Assembly: GCA_034408745.1 (NCBI GenBank)
Contig: JAWXCM010000393.1
Coordinates: forward strand, 7,744 to 71,743
DNA from: JAWXCM01 sp034408745
GTDB taxonomy: Bacteria > Acidobacteriota > Terriglobia > Bryobacterales > Bryobacteraceae
Direction: 5' to 3'
Length of the DNA stretch: 64,000 nucleotides
Shown here: positions 49,789-58,838 of the stretch, one piece after another
How positions within the stretch are numbered: position 1 is the first letter of the stretch
Layout of the letters: each line of letters starts with the position of its first letter
Program-made: the position numbers and the translations under genes
Notes under the pieces: model-generated
Database searches by the model: none
What the model was told of the DNA's origin: nothing
Seen by the model: only the letters and a program-made list of their open reading frames with translations

Positions 49789-51668
49789 CGGACCACTTCC
49801 GCAGTCCCGACCGCGAGCCCCAGAGTTCGCCGGTCGCCGGGAACTTGCAGTACTCGGTCCACCTCAATCGCCACCACAACAGAAGGACGACCAGCGAGGC
49901 TCGCAGGCAGGGGATACCGCAGCTCGAACTTCAGGTTCTCCGGTCCAATCGTCGAACCGCCCACCCGCTGACCCTCCACCGACACACTGACCTTGAGCGG
50001 ACCTTTCGCCATGTGCTGCTCCGGGCACATCCCGGAAATCGCCAACTCTCCGCCAGCCGACAACGGCCCGTGGATCGTGAACTCGGCGCGACTCGATGAC
50101 CAGCGAAAATTGCTCTCCGGCTCCCACCACCCGTCGCGAAGAAACGCCGCGGATTCCGGTGCCCCAAAGCTCAGGAACCTGGGGACGCTCAGCCCCTCTT
50201 CCCGCGCCAGAACCTCGCGCCGTAACTCCGAGACGTTCCGCAGCTTCCCGTCCGGAAGCAACTCATAGACCACAACACTGCCCGCCTGCAGACCCGCCAA
50301 CTGCTCGCGCTCCGACAGGAAAAAGCGCGAGAGCTTGTCCATGCCCTTCACGGGGATGATGTGCGGCTCGTCTTCCGCGGCGACGAAGATCTTCGAGCGC
50401 CCAAACAGACGGAACGGACCGTCCCACCACGCAGCCCAGAACAGATCGTCGTCCATGTGGCGCACCACGATGGTCTTCCGCGGGTGCAGCCGGTCGGCCG
50501 CCGCAACGCTCCGCACAAACGCCCGCGCCCGCCGAGCCACGATGTAGTACCGAATCGTCATCCCGCGAGCCATTACCGCCGACGGCAGCGCGTACACCAG
50601 CGTCAGCGCCAGCACCAGCGCGCCCACCAGCCGCGACCGCTGAAAAGCCAGTGACAATCCCCAGCCGCCCAGCATCGCCAGCCCGATTACCGGAAGAAAC
50701 AGGTAGTAATCCGTTATGTGATTCTTCAGCAGCAGCACCGGGGCCAGCACGACCAGGAACCAGCCGAGCCCGAATGCCGCCATCCACTGTCGACGAATCA
50801 GCATCCAGACGACAAAAATCAGCAGTGCGACTCCGGCAATCGCCGCCGCCGCCTGGAACGCCGGGACATTCCAGTGCTTCCAGGAGGCGTAGCGCTCGGC
50901 CCCCATCGCGAGCCGCAGGTACTGCCACAGGGTTTGAAACACTGAGGTGTCGAAGTACATCCCGTATACATCATCGCGGGACGCCGGAGCTGACAGCCGG
51001 TGCACCACGGCATAGATCGTCGATACGCCAAACATTGGCACCGTCTGCATCGCGAACTGGCTGCGTCCGAAACACACCGCAAATAACAGCGCCAGCGCCG
51101 GATAAACCACATTGATTTCCAGCGCCCCGAAGCCCAGAACAAACACGCCGAACTGGAGCCAGTAATACCGGGCGTCTTCGGTGTCGGTGTAGCGAATCCA
51201 TAACCACAGCGCCAGCAGCAGGAAGAACCCGCAAAGGACCTGGTTATACGCCGACGACCACGCCATTGGGATGTACAAATTCGCGTTGCACAGCCACAGC
51301 ACCGGAGCGGCGACGCCGGCCACCAGCGACCCGCCCGTCAGCCTCCGCGCGATCGCCGAGAGCAGGATCAGGTTGCCAAACTGCGTCAGAAACGCGATGC
51401 CGCGAAGCAGCCACGCCGATTCCATGCGCGCCACTTCCCACCCCAGCAAAAAGTAAAGCCGCTCGCTCCACGGGCGGATCGTGCCCTGAGCGAGCGGCTG
51501 AAACATCGCCGCCAAAAAACTTGGCAAATCGACGATCCGCGTGTGCAGTCCGAGCCACGCGAAATCGTCCATCTGAAACCAGGACTTCAGGCCGTACCAG
51601 TAGATCGCAAGACACACCAGAATCGGTGCCACATACGACGCTACACGGACCGCCCTCAAATCGTGCAA
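49785..51668 (-). CDS. Large membrane protein, GT-C-like with extracytoplasmic C-terminus
   Basis: 627 residues, about ten to twelve helices in the first 390 (YVAPILVCLAIYWYGL; FGNLILLSAIARRL; VFVLGFGALEINVVYPAL; YLFLPVIGLAMLGGWGLSLA) and a soluble beta-rich C-terminus (residues 430-627). The first outer loop carries KSWFQMDDFAWLGL, an Asp-Asp pair as in GT-C glycosyltransferases. I think it is a membrane glycosyltransferase or relative of PMT/ArnT type, though the family is not certain. Its start is just 1 base after the pgk stop, so it may be co-transcribed with pgk. Confidence 0.65.
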   Translation of the reverse strand: MHDLRAVRVASYVAPILVCLAIYWYGLKSWFQMDDFAWLGLHTRIVDLPSFLAAMFQPLAQGTIRPWSERLYFLLGWEVARMESAWLLRGIAFLTQFGNLILLSAIARRLTGGSLVAGVAAPVLWLCNANLYIPMAWSSAYNQVLCGFFLLLALWLWIRYTDTEDARYYWLQFGVFVLGFGALEINVVYPALALLFAVCFGRSQFAMQTVPMFGVSTIYAVVHRLSAPASRDDVYGMYFDTSVFQTLWQYLRLAMGAERYASWKHWNVPAFQAAAAIAGVALLIFVVWMLIRRQWMAAFGLGWFLVVLAPVLLLKNHITDYYLFLPVIGLAMLGGWGLSLAFQRSRLVGALVLALTLVYALPSAVMARGMTIRYYIVARRARAFVRSVAAADRLHPRKTIVVRHMDDDLFWAAWWDGPFRLFGRSKIFVAAEDEPHIIPVKGMDKLSRFFLSEREQLAGLQAGSVVVYELLPDGKLRNVSELRREVLAREEGLSVPRFLSFGAPESAAFLRDGWWEPESNFRWSSSRAEFTIHGPLSAGGELAISGMCPEQHMAKGPLKVSVSVEGQRVGGSTIGPENLKFELRYPLPASLAGRPSVVVAIEVDRVLQVPGDRRTLGLAVGTAEVVR

Positions 51669-51669
51669 A

Positions 51670-52839
51670 CTACTTGTCCGTCAGCGCCGCAACGCCAGGC
51701 AGCTCGACACCCGAAAGGAATTCCAGCGACGCGCCGCCGCCCGTGGAAACATGCGAGATTTTCGCAGTCACGCCAGCCGACTTGATCGCCTTCTCCGAAT
51801 CGCCGCCGCCGACAATCGAGATCGCCCCCGACTCGGCAACAACCTTTGCCAGCTCGACAGTGCCGCGGTCAAACGGAGGCTGCTCGAACACGCCCATCGG
51901 ACCGTTCCAGATGATGGTCTTCGCCGCCGCCAGAATCGACCGGTACTCTTCCACGGTCTCCGGCCCAATGTCGAGCGCCATCTGATCCGCGGGAATCGTC
52001 GCGCTGTACACCGGCTCGCCGCCACCCTTGAACTCGTGGGAAATGGCGTGATCCACCGGAAGCATCAACTTGCCACCCCATGTCGCCATCAGCTCTTTCG
52101 CCAGTTCCACCTTCTCGGGTTCCACCAGCGACTTGCCCGTCTCCTCGCCCTTCGCCTTCATGAAGGTGTAGGCCATCGCGCCGCCAATCAGCAGCTTGTC
52201 GACCACCTTCAGCATGTTCTGGATGACTTCGATCTTGTCCGATACCTTGGCTCCGCCCAGCAGCGCGACACAGGGCCGCTCCGGAGTGGTGATCGCCGTG
52301 CCCAGGTACTGAAGTTCCTTCTCCATCAGGAGGCCCGCAGCCGCCATCGGGACAAACTGAATCATGCCCACGGTGGAGGCGTGCGCACGATGCGCCGTGC
52401 CGAATGCGTCATTGATGTAAATCTCGACGCCTTCAGCCAGTTGCTTCGCAAAGCCCGGGTCATTCCCTTCTTCTTCTTTGTGGAAGCGCAGGTTCTCCAG
52501 CAGCAGAACCTCGCCCGGGGCCGGCGCCATCGCCTTGACCTCCGGCCCCACACAGTCGGGAGCCATCTTTACCGGACGCCCCAGCAACTCCTCCAGCCGC
52601 GCCGCGACCGGCTTCAGGCTCATCTCTGCGTTGGGCTTGCCCTTGGGTCGACCCAGGTGGCTCGCCAGAATCAAAGCCGCGCCATGCTCCAGCGCGTACT
52701 GAATAGAAGGGAGCGACGCCTTGATGCGCTTGTCGCTGCTGATCTCCTGCCCGCCAGGCGCCAGGGGAACGTTGAAATCGACTCGCATGAAGACCCGTTT
52801 GTTCTGCAGGTCCAGATCACGAATGGAAAGTTTGGCCAT
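51670..52839 (-). CDS. pgk: Phosphoglycerate kinase
   Basis: 389 residues, normal length. Glycolytic enzyme making ATP and 3-phosphoglycerate. Signatures: VFMRVDFNVPLAPGG at the N-terminus (RVDFNVP), the Arg-rich 3PG site (HLGRPKG), VEIYINDAFGTAHRAHAS, LLGGAKVSDKIEVI, GPMGVFEQPPFDRGT, IVGGGDSEKAI and HVSTGGGASLEFLSG. All nucleotide-binding Gly are intact. It starts ATG 52839 and is divergent from the LPG-synthase-type gene. Confidence 0.97.
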   Translation of the reverse strand: MAKLSIRDLDLQNKRVFMRVDFNVPLAPGGQEISSDKRIKASLPSIQYALEHGAALILASHLGRPKGKPNAEMSLKPVAARLEELLGRPVKMAPDCVGPEVKAMAPAPGEVLLLENLRFHKEEEGNDPGFAKQLAEGVEIYINDAFGTAHRAHASTVGMIQFVPMAAAGLLMEKELQYLGTAITTPERPCVALLGGAKVSDKIEVIQNMLKVVDKLLIGGAMAYTFMKAKGEETGKSLVEPEKVELAKELMATWGGKLMLPVDHAISHEFKGGGEPVYSATIPADQMALDIGPETVEEYRSILAAAKTIIWNGPMGVFEQPPFDRGTVELAKVVAESGAISIVGGGDSEKAIKSAGVTAKISHVSTGGGASLEFLSGVELPGVAALTDK

Positions 52840-52976
52840 GAGTGAACTTTGATCGTATCATCCGCGACTGCGTAACGGCCTTGTAACTCCAACATAAGGA
52901 GATTGCATCACGCGGTCCTCTATCATGGAGATTGGAGCTTACGACGAAACCGCCCGCCGCCGCTCAAAATAGTCAC

Positions 52977-53936
52977 ATGGGGAAGAAGATCGGAGTGGCC
53001 GTGGCGATGGCGATTTCTGTCGTCTGCCTCGTGATCGCCCTCCGCGATTTCGAACCCAACGAACTCCTCTCCCAACTCCGCGACGTGCACTGGGGCTGGA
53101 TTGCGTCAGCCATGCTCTTCGACATCCTGGTATATGTGCTGCAGGGCTGGCGCTGGAGCCTGCTCCTTCGCCCCGTGGCCAACGTGCCCTACATGCGTTC
53201 GATCCGCGCGATCTACGTGGGACTCTTCGCCAACGAAGTGCTGCCGCTCCGAACCGGTGAGATCATTCGCTGTTACCTCCAGGGTAGGTGGAGCAACCTG
53301 CCGTTTTCGGTAACGCTCTCCTCCGCTCTCATTGAACGCATCTTCGACGGGATCTGGCTGGTGATCTGTCTGATGGTGGCGACACAACTCGCCCCAGTGG
53401 ATGGCGCGTACGTGTACGGCGCAGAGGTTCTGGCGGGGTTCGTGGTGCTCGGCGCCATCCTGCTGGGCGCTGCGATGTTCTTCAAAACCAGGGCGCACGC
53501 GGTCTTTGCACGGCACAAGTGGCTCAGCCGTTTCAGCGTGCTGCTGGAAGATCTGAATCTCATTGGGCACTCCCGCTACCTGTACTTGTCCGCGGTGGCG
53601 AGCCTGCCTTACCTGCTGCTGCAGGTACTTCCCATCTACGCTCTGAGCGAAGGCTACGGGCTGGGGCTTAGCCTCCAGCAGGTGTTCGTCGTCACCATCA
53701 TTCTGCGGCTCGCCGCTGTGGTGCCGGCTGCTCCCGGGAACGTAGGAACATTCCAGCTCGCGGCCAAGACGGCCCTCACAATGTTTGGCGTCGACAAGGG
53801 CATAGCCACTAACTTCAGCGTTGTGATGTGGGCTGTGATCACCCTCCCACTGCTGATCACAGGCTTCATCGCGCTCGCCGTCACCGGCATCCGGCTCTCC
53901 GAGATTCGCCGCGAAGCCGAACAGCAAGCCAGCTAG
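52977..53936 (+). CDS. Lysylphosphatidylglycerol synthase-type transmembrane protein (UPF0104/AglD)
   Basis: 319 residues from ATG 52977, eight helices. The LPG_synthase_TM domain shows ILVYVLQGWRWSLLLRP, AIYVGLFANEVLPLRTGEII, SSALIERIFDGIWLVICLMV and ILRLAAVVPAAPGNVGTFQL with the conserved PGNVG. These flippase-like domains occur in MprF and archaeal AglD; alone they are thought to move or modify lipids or polyprenol-sugars. No soluble transferase domain is present. A TTG at 52932 would extend the N-terminus by 15 residues but its GGAG is too close. The MerB-like gene follows after 17 bases. Confidence 0.85.
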   Translation: MGKKIGVAVAMAISVVCLVIALRDFEPNELLSQLRDVHWGWIASAMLFDILVYVLQGWRWSLLLRPVANVPYMRSIRAIYVGLFANEVLPLRTGEIIRCYLQGRWSNLPFSVTLSSALIERIFDGIWLVICLMVATQLAPVDGAYVYGAEVLAGFVVLGAILLGAAMFFKTRAHAVFARHKWLSRFSVLLEDLNLIGHSRYLYLSAVASLPYLLLQVLPIYALSEGYGLGLSLQQVFVVTIILRLAAVVPAAPGNVGTFQLAAKTALTMFGVDKGIATNFSVVMWAVITLPLLITGFIALAVTGIRLSEIRREAEQQAS

Positions 53937-53953
53937 CCTGGTACGATCAGACA

Positions 53954-54634
53954 GTGACCAGCCGCCTGCACCACCAGATGATCCGCAGTCTTCTGGACCA
54001 GGGCGCCTGCCCCTCTAACTCACACCTCGCCTACGCCCTCGGCCTGACTCCGCCAGCCCTTAACATCCTGATGCAGGATCTTGAAGCGCTGCACGGCGTC
54101 GTCCTCCACCCGCATGCCCCCGAGCCGTGGGTCATACACCCCTTCTCCCTGACTCCGACCCTCAACTGGGTAGAAGGCCAGAAGCATGGCTGGTGGGCGC
54201 CCTGTATCTGGTGCGCGCTGGGAGTGGCGACGCTGGCCGGAGGCGACGTCCGCATCCACACGCGCTGGGAAGCGGAAACCGAACCGCTGGTGATCCATGT
54301 CCGCGACGGCCAGCCGCAGAATGCATTTTCAGGTACATGCGTCCACTTCGCCATCCCGCCCGCCCGCGCCTGGGATAACGTGCACCGGCACTGCTCCCTC
54401 GTGTTGCCATTCCGCTCCGAACTGGACATCCGCGACTGGTGCGCACGGTACAACCAGCCCCGCGGTGAGGCCGTGCCCCTCGACACGGTCGCTCTTCTCG
54501 CACGCCGGTGGTACGGCCACCACGCCGACCCGGAGTGGCGCAAATGGACCATCGACGAGGCGCAGCGCATCTTTCACGACGTCGGCCTCACCTCGACATT
54601 CTGGGACCTTGGCGCCAAAATCGGCCGGTTCTAA
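53954..54634 (+). CDS. MerB-like (alkylmercury lyase family) protein
   Basis: 226 residues from GTG 53954. An N-terminal winged-helix-like part (HQMIRSLLDQGACPSNSHLA, LGLTPPALNILMQDLEAL) is followed by the MerB core: GWWAPCIWCALGVATLAGG (Cys 84, Cys 87) and FSGTCVHFAIPPARAWDNV (Cys 129), then YGHHADPEWRKWTIDEAQRI. By my alignment Cys 87 and Cys 129 match the two catalytic cysteines of MerB, while the proton-donating Asp is Gly 90. Real organomercurial lyases need that Asp, so activity on mercury is doubtful; another thiol or metal reaction is possible. No merA or merR is near. The last four bases overlap the convergent GDPD gene. Confidence 0.78.
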   Translation: MTSRLHHQMIRSLLDQGACPSNSHLAYALGLTPPALNILMQDLEALHGVVLHPHAPEPWVIHPFSLTPTLNWVEGQKHGWWAPCIWCALGVATLAGGDVRIHTRWEAETEPLVIHVRDGQPQNAFSGTCVHFAIPPARAWDNVHRHCSLVLPFRSELDIRDWCARYNQPRGEAVPLDTVALLARRWYGHHADPEWRKWTIDEAQRIFHDVGLTSTFWDLGAKIGRF

Positions 54635-55416
54635 CGTGCTCCCCGCAGGAATACCCGCAGCGCAGCCGGATCGTCCGTGAGTATCCCGTCGAACCCCATC
54701 TCGACGTACTTGTTCCACTCTTCCGGCGTGTTCGCCGTGCCCGAATAGACCACCAGCCCCGCGCCCTGCAACTGCCGAACCTGGGCCACTCCCGACACAT
54801 CGTCCCACCGCAGCATCAGATGCGTACCGCCGTGCTTCTTCGCAACAGCCAGATAATCCGGCTTAAATCGACGCGCACTGAGCAAACAAATCCGCACTTC
54901 CGGATTGCGCCGCCGCATCGCATCCAGAGTCCGGTAATCCGCCGACTGCAAAATGAACCGCGAAGCTAAGCCGTGCTTCCGAATCACCGCATCGATCTTC
55001 TCCACGAACTTCTCCGGATCCACGCCGCCCTCAACCGGCATCTTCGTCTCGCCCAGCAGCAGAGCCTTGCTCCCCGTCACCGCTGTCAGGAAGCTGTCGA
55101 GCGTCGGCATGCGCTCCCCCTGCCCGCAGTCGAACCGGGCCAGTTGCGCCAGCGTCAGCCCGCGAATCGGCCCCGCTGTCACCCCTTCGCCGCGGCAGAT
55201 CTTCGCGTTCACGGTCGAATCGTGGTGAATGATCAGCCCGTCATCGGCAGTGAGGTTCATATCGAATTCCATCACCGGCACCCCGAGTGACAGCGAATGA
55301 CGGAACGCGGCCAGCGTGTTCTCCGGCTTCAGAGCCCCTCCCCCGCGGTGCGCAATCACAACGGGCATCTCCGCCCAACCGGCCGAAGCCACAAGCATTA
55401 GTGCAAGGAATCTCAT
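54631..55416 (-). CDS. Exported glycerophosphodiester phosphodiesterase
   Basis: 261 residues from ATG 55416 (55431 also possible). Signal peptide (RFLALMLVASAGWAE), then the GDPD TIM barrel: VIAHRGGGALKPENTLAAF (His-Arg of the active site), VMEFDMNLTADDGLIIHHDS (Glu-x-Asp and His), KALLLGETKMP and GFDGILTDDPAALRVFL. It frees glycerol-3-phosphate from glycerophosphodiesters in the periplasm. Single gene, divergent from the enolase-superfamily gene with 44 bases between. Confidence 0.9.
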   Translation of the reverse strand: MRFLALMLVASAGWAEMPVVIAHRGGGALKPENTLAAFRHSLSLGVPVMEFDMNLTADDGLIIHHDSTVNAKICRGEGVTAGPIRGLTLAQLARFDCGQGERMPTLDSFLTAVTGSKALLLGETKMPVEGGVDPEKFVEKIDAVIRKHGLASRFILQSADYRTLDAMRRRNPEVRICLLSARRFKPDYLAVAKKHGGTHLMLRWDDVSGVAQVRQLQGAGLVVYSGTANTPEEWNKYVEMGFDGILTDDPAALRVFLRGAR

Positions 55417-55460
55417 GCGACCAACCAGCATACCCGCAACCGCGACATAATAGTCGGGCA

Positions 55461-56684
55461 ATGACCAGACGAACCCTGTTGAAGACGCTGTTGACGGCAC
55501 CGTCGGCCCTGACCTTCGCCGCCCTTGAGGCCCACGCTCAGGCCCACCGCGGCAAAGTCAAAATTACCAACATCCAGGCAATGCAGGTGCGCGACATCGC
55601 CGGCAACTGCCTGATCAAAATCGACACCGACGCGGGACTGACCGGCTACGGCGAAGCAGGCGCTTCCGGACCTATGGCCCGCAGCCGCATTGAGCATTTC
55701 AAGACCGTCCTGATTGGCCAGGATCCACTTTCCATCGAGAAACACTTCCTGAACATGCTCGCCTTCATCCACCCGTATGTCGCGCATGTGCCGACCGTCA
55801 GTGGCATCGACCTCGCCCTGTGGGACCTGGCCGGCAAGATCACCGGACAGCCCGTCAACGTGCTGCTCGGCGGCCCGTTCCGCGACGCCATCAAGCTCTA
55901 CTCGCACGGCGGCGGACTCCGGCCCCTCGACACTGGCTCATGCAAGGAGTGGGCGGCAAAGGTGAAGGTCGCGCCCGAAGGCTTCACGGCTTACAAGATC
56001 GACATCCATGGCATCGTCGGCGTGCCCGTGGGCAAGTACGCCTTCAACCTTGAGACCAGCCAGATTCGACAGGTGGCCAAGGCCTACGCCAACGTGCGCG
56101 AGGCTGTGGGCGAGTCCATCGACATCGCCGTGCACTGTCACAACGAGTTCGACACGCTTAGCGCCGTCCAGATCGCCAAAGCGGTCGAGCCCATGAACCC
56201 GCTGTTCCTCGAAGACCCCATGCCCGTGGTGCATTCGGAAGGCTGGGCCGCGCTTCGCCGGTCGACGCGCCTGCCGATCCTGGCAGGGGAAAAACTGGAG
56301 CTCGTCGCCGGCTTCAAGCCCTTCCTCGACCACCAGACCGCGGACATCATTCACCCCGACCTCGCCTTCGCCGGAGGCATCACCGGAACCCGCAAGATCG
56401 CCGACTACGCCATGGTGACCAAAACGCCCGTCGCGCTGCACAATGTCGGTAGCCTGGTGCTCTGCTACGCCTCGGCACACTTCGGCTCAGCCATCCACAA
56501 CTTCTTCCGCAGCGAGAGTGCCCTCGGCCGCCCGACCAAACACGTCGAGCAGATGTCTGCCACGCGTCCCCCGGAAGTAAAGAACGGACAACTCAAAGTA
56601 CCCGACGCCCCTGGCCTCGGCTTCGAGCCGAACAACGACTACCTGCGCAAGATCCTCATGCCGGGTGAAGTATTTTGGAGCTGA
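55461..56684 (+). CDS. Exported mandelate racemase/muconate lactonizing-type enolase
   Basis: 407 residues. Twin-arginine-like start (MTRRTLLKTLLTAPSALTFA) points to export. The enolase-superfamily parts are visible: N-terminal capping domain (LIKIDTDAGLTGYGEAGASG), barrel with Lys-x-Asp in YKIDIHG, metal site IAVHCHNEF (His 225), FLEDPMP (Glu 251), GEKLE (Glu 277) and HPDLAFAGG (Asp 300), and ALHNVGSLV (His 327 as likely base). The first metal ligand, normally Asp, is His here. Members dehydrate sugar acids (gluconate, galactonate and so on). The 3' end overlaps the convergent OsmC gene by 29 bases. Confidence 0.82.
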   Translation: MTRRTLLKTLLTAPSALTFAALEAHAQAHRGKVKITNIQAMQVRDIAGNCLIKIDTDAGLTGYGEAGASGPMARSRIEHFKTVLIGQDPLSIEKHFLNMLAFIHPYVAHVPTVSGIDLALWDLAGKITGQPVNVLLGGPFRDAIKLYSHGGGLRPLDTGSCKEWAAKVKVAPEGFTAYKIDIHGIVGVPVGKYAFNLETSQIRQVAKAYANVREAVGESIDIAVHCHNEFDTLSAVQIAKAVEPMNPLFLEDPMPVVHSEGWAALRRSTRLPILAGEKLELVAGFKPFLDHQTADIIHPDLAFAGGITGTRKIADYAMVTKTPVALHNVGSLVLCYASAHFGSAIHNFFRSESALGRPTKHVEQMSATRPPEVKNGQLKVPDAPGLGFEPNNDYLRKILMPGEVFWS

Positions 56685-57063
56685 TATGAATTGACGGCGG
56701 CGACAGCAGGGTATTGTGGACCAGGCATTTGTGTACAGCCCGTTCCATGCCCTGCTGGTCGCTGTCGCTCAGGTCAAGAGGTACGTCCACCTCAATCTGG
56801 AAGTCGTCGAGCCGCGCCGGAGCCTTCGCCTTCTCGGCAGTAACGCGGACGACTGTGCCTGTGGCCACAATCCCGCGAGATTTCAGATACTCCGCCGCAT
56901 AATAGCCGGCGCACGACGCCAATGAGGCCAGCATTAACTCCGGAGGTGTCATACCCTCGTCGAAACCACCGCCCGACGCCGGCTGATCGCACAACAGCTT
57001 GTGCCCCCGGGCGCGCACCTCGAACTGAACTTCGCCGAGGTGCTCCGCAAAAACTTCGATCAT
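56656..57063 (-). CDS. OsmC/Ohr-family peroxidase
   Basis: 135 residues. Two reactive cysteines are in place: Cys 51 in MLASLASCAGYYAAEY and Cys 113 in RAVHKCLVHNTLL. The family reduces organic hydroperoxides in the cytoplasm using lipoyl or other thiols. It begins EVRARGHKLLCDQP like the YhfA/OsmC subgroup rather than Ohr. Between the enolase and the FAD protein, minus strand; only 37 bases separate its start from the FAD gene stop, so it can be read with it as a second gene. Confidence 0.9.
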   Translation of the reverse strand: MIEVFAEHLGEVQFEVRARGHKLLCDQPASGGGFDEGMTPPELMLASLASCAGYYAAEYLKSRGIVATGTVVRVTAEKAKAPARLDDFQIEVDVPLDLSDSDQQGMERAVHKCLVHNTLLSPPSIHISSKILHPA

Positions 57064-57100
57064 ATCTTTATTGATTCAGCCCGCCCCCGGAGGTGACAGG

Positions 57101-58747
57101 CTATTTTTTCGCCGTAAATTCCAGAACCTGCCCGTCGGCCAGCAACCGCTTGCGCAGTTTGTCGTACCCGACGTCCTGCACCGCGATCTTCTCGTCGATC
57201 GCCATCACCGCCGCAGTGGCAGCCGACTGGCCCAGAATCATGAACACCGGCTCCATCCGGATCGACCCATACGCAATGTGCGAGCTCGATAAACACACCG
57301 GAACCAGCAGGTTCGCCGCCTGACCCTTCTTCGGCACCAGCGATCCGTACGAAATCTGGTAAGGCCCGTTCGTGCTCACCCCGATGTCGCCTTCGTTCTG
57401 CACGTAGCCTTCCGGCGTGATGTAGCGCTGAATATTGTGCGAATCGATGCCGTAGGACCCCATGCCTACCGGCTCGGGAGTGGGGCGCCGCTTCACCAGC
57501 TCGTTCTCCGTCATCACGTATTTACCGATCATCCGCCGAGCTTCCCGCACGTAGATCTGGTGCGGCCAGTTCCCGTTGTCCTTGAATTCGTCCTTTGCCA
57601 GACCCCATTTCGCAAATTCCGTGCGCACATCCTCGGGCATGCGCGGATCGTTCGCTATGAAATACAGCAGGCCTTGCTGATACGTCACATGCTCGGCGAG
57701 AATCTCCTTGCGCCGAGCATACGATGCCTCGGGATAATCCCAGCTCATTCCAATATTATCCGTGCTGAATGGACCGTGATTATTCGTGTCGGTTTTCCAG
57801 TTCGGAATCGGATCGAATTTATTGAACGTTTGCCGCCATCCGGCCTGGAATACGCGCAGCAGCAGCTCATACTGCTTCGCGTCATATCCCGCGGGCTTAG
57901 GGAAGGGAACACGATTGGCGTCCAGTTTCGTCAGGCACATGCGATAGCAGTACGCCTGAACCTTCTTGTCGGCCTCGCCATACTCGCCCGGAGGCGCCGT
58001 GCTGACGCGGGGCAACACCCCGCTCTTCGGATCTCCCGGAACCACATACGGCGAAATCGGCGTCTTCACCGCTCCGAAATGATGCTGATGGTGCAGAATG
58101 CCGACCTGGACCCCGTTCCACTTCTCGCCGTACGTCTTCACAGACTCGCGGCCGACATGGAAATCCACCCCCGCCGCAGCCATCAAATCGCCCTCGTACG
58201 TCGCATCGATGAACATCTTCGCCGGATACACTTTCCCGTCCAGCGTCTTCATCGACACTATCCGGTCGCCCTTCTTGACCAGTCCCTTTTCCCGGTCGAG
58301 CCATGCGTTGCGCGTGATCGGGATCTTCAGCTCCTTCACCCACGCCTCGAAAACGCCCTCGGCCACGTGCGGCTCGAAGTTCATCATCGTACGCGCCGAT
58401 TCGTCCAGGGCTATCGTGCCCTGTCCCTTGTTGCCGAACTCGGCCCGCTTCTGCCAGTTCCAGGATTCCGGCTTCTGATAATGCAGGTACAGGCGGTGAT
58501 AGAACTCGCGCGACAGCCCGCCAATCACCTCCTTGTTCCCGGAATCGGTTAACCCGAGCCCACCCGCCGACAAGCCGCCAAGATGCTTTTCAGGACATAC
58601 CATCTGCACCGATTTGCCCATCTTCTTCGCCTGGATAGCGGCCGCGACCCCGCCAGACGTGCACCCGTAAACAAGAAGGTCGACTTGTTTTTCGGCCCCG
58701 CTCGCAGTCGCGGCGAGCATCAGAAACCCACAAAGTAAGGCGCGCAT
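57101..58747 (-). CDS. Exported FAD-dependent oxidoreductase (PF12831 type)
   Basis: 548 residues from ATG 58747. Signal peptide (ALLCGFLMLAATASGA), then the dinucleotide-binding start VDLLVYGCTSGGVAAAIQAK (GxxSGG form), HLGGLSAGGLGLTDSG, FIDATYEGDLMAAAGV with the Glu-Gly-Asp of the PF12831 family, and near the end VCLSSSHIAYGSIRMEPVFM and ILGQSAATAAVMAID. These exported flavoproteins are frequent in Acidobacteria, Planctomycetes and Bacteroidetes beside sugar-degrading genes; their substrates are unknown. A run of His (LHHQHHFG) is unusual. It may be transcribed with osmC. Confidence 0.85.
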   Translation of the reverse strand: MRALLCGFLMLAATASGAEKQVDLLVYGCTSGGVAAAIQAKKMGKSVQMVCPEKHLGGLSAGGLGLTDSGNKEVIGGLSREFYHRLYLHYQKPESWNWQKRAEFGNKGQGTIALDESARTMMNFEPHVAEGVFEAWVKELKIPITRNAWLDREKGLVKKGDRIVSMKTLDGKVYPAKMFIDATYEGDLMAAAGVDFHVGRESVKTYGEKWNGVQVGILHHQHHFGAVKTPISPYVVPGDPKSGVLPRVSTAPPGEYGEADKKVQAYCYRMCLTKLDANRVPFPKPAGYDAKQYELLLRVFQAGWRQTFNKFDPIPNWKTDTNNHGPFSTDNIGMSWDYPEASYARRKEILAEHVTYQQGLLYFIANDPRMPEDVRTEFAKWGLAKDEFKDNGNWPHQIYVREARRMIGKYVMTENELVKRRPTPEPVGMGSYGIDSHNIQRYITPEGYVQNEGDIGVSTNGPYQISYGSLVPKKGQAANLLVPVCLSSSHIAYGSIRMEPVFMILGQSAATAAVMAIDEKIAVQDVGYDKLRKRLLADGQVLEFTAKK

Positions 58748-58838
58748 ATTCGTAGTCACTAGTCTATTAGATTGCACGTACCGTTACAAAAGCTGAGTTA
58801 GCGTGTAGCTGTTACACTCAGGCCCGGAGGTTTGCAAT

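Noticed and set aside
52932..52976. TTG 52932 as start of the LPG-synthase-type gene
   Set aside because: GGAG lies one base before it, too close for a ribosome site, and the extra 15 residues are not membrane-like.
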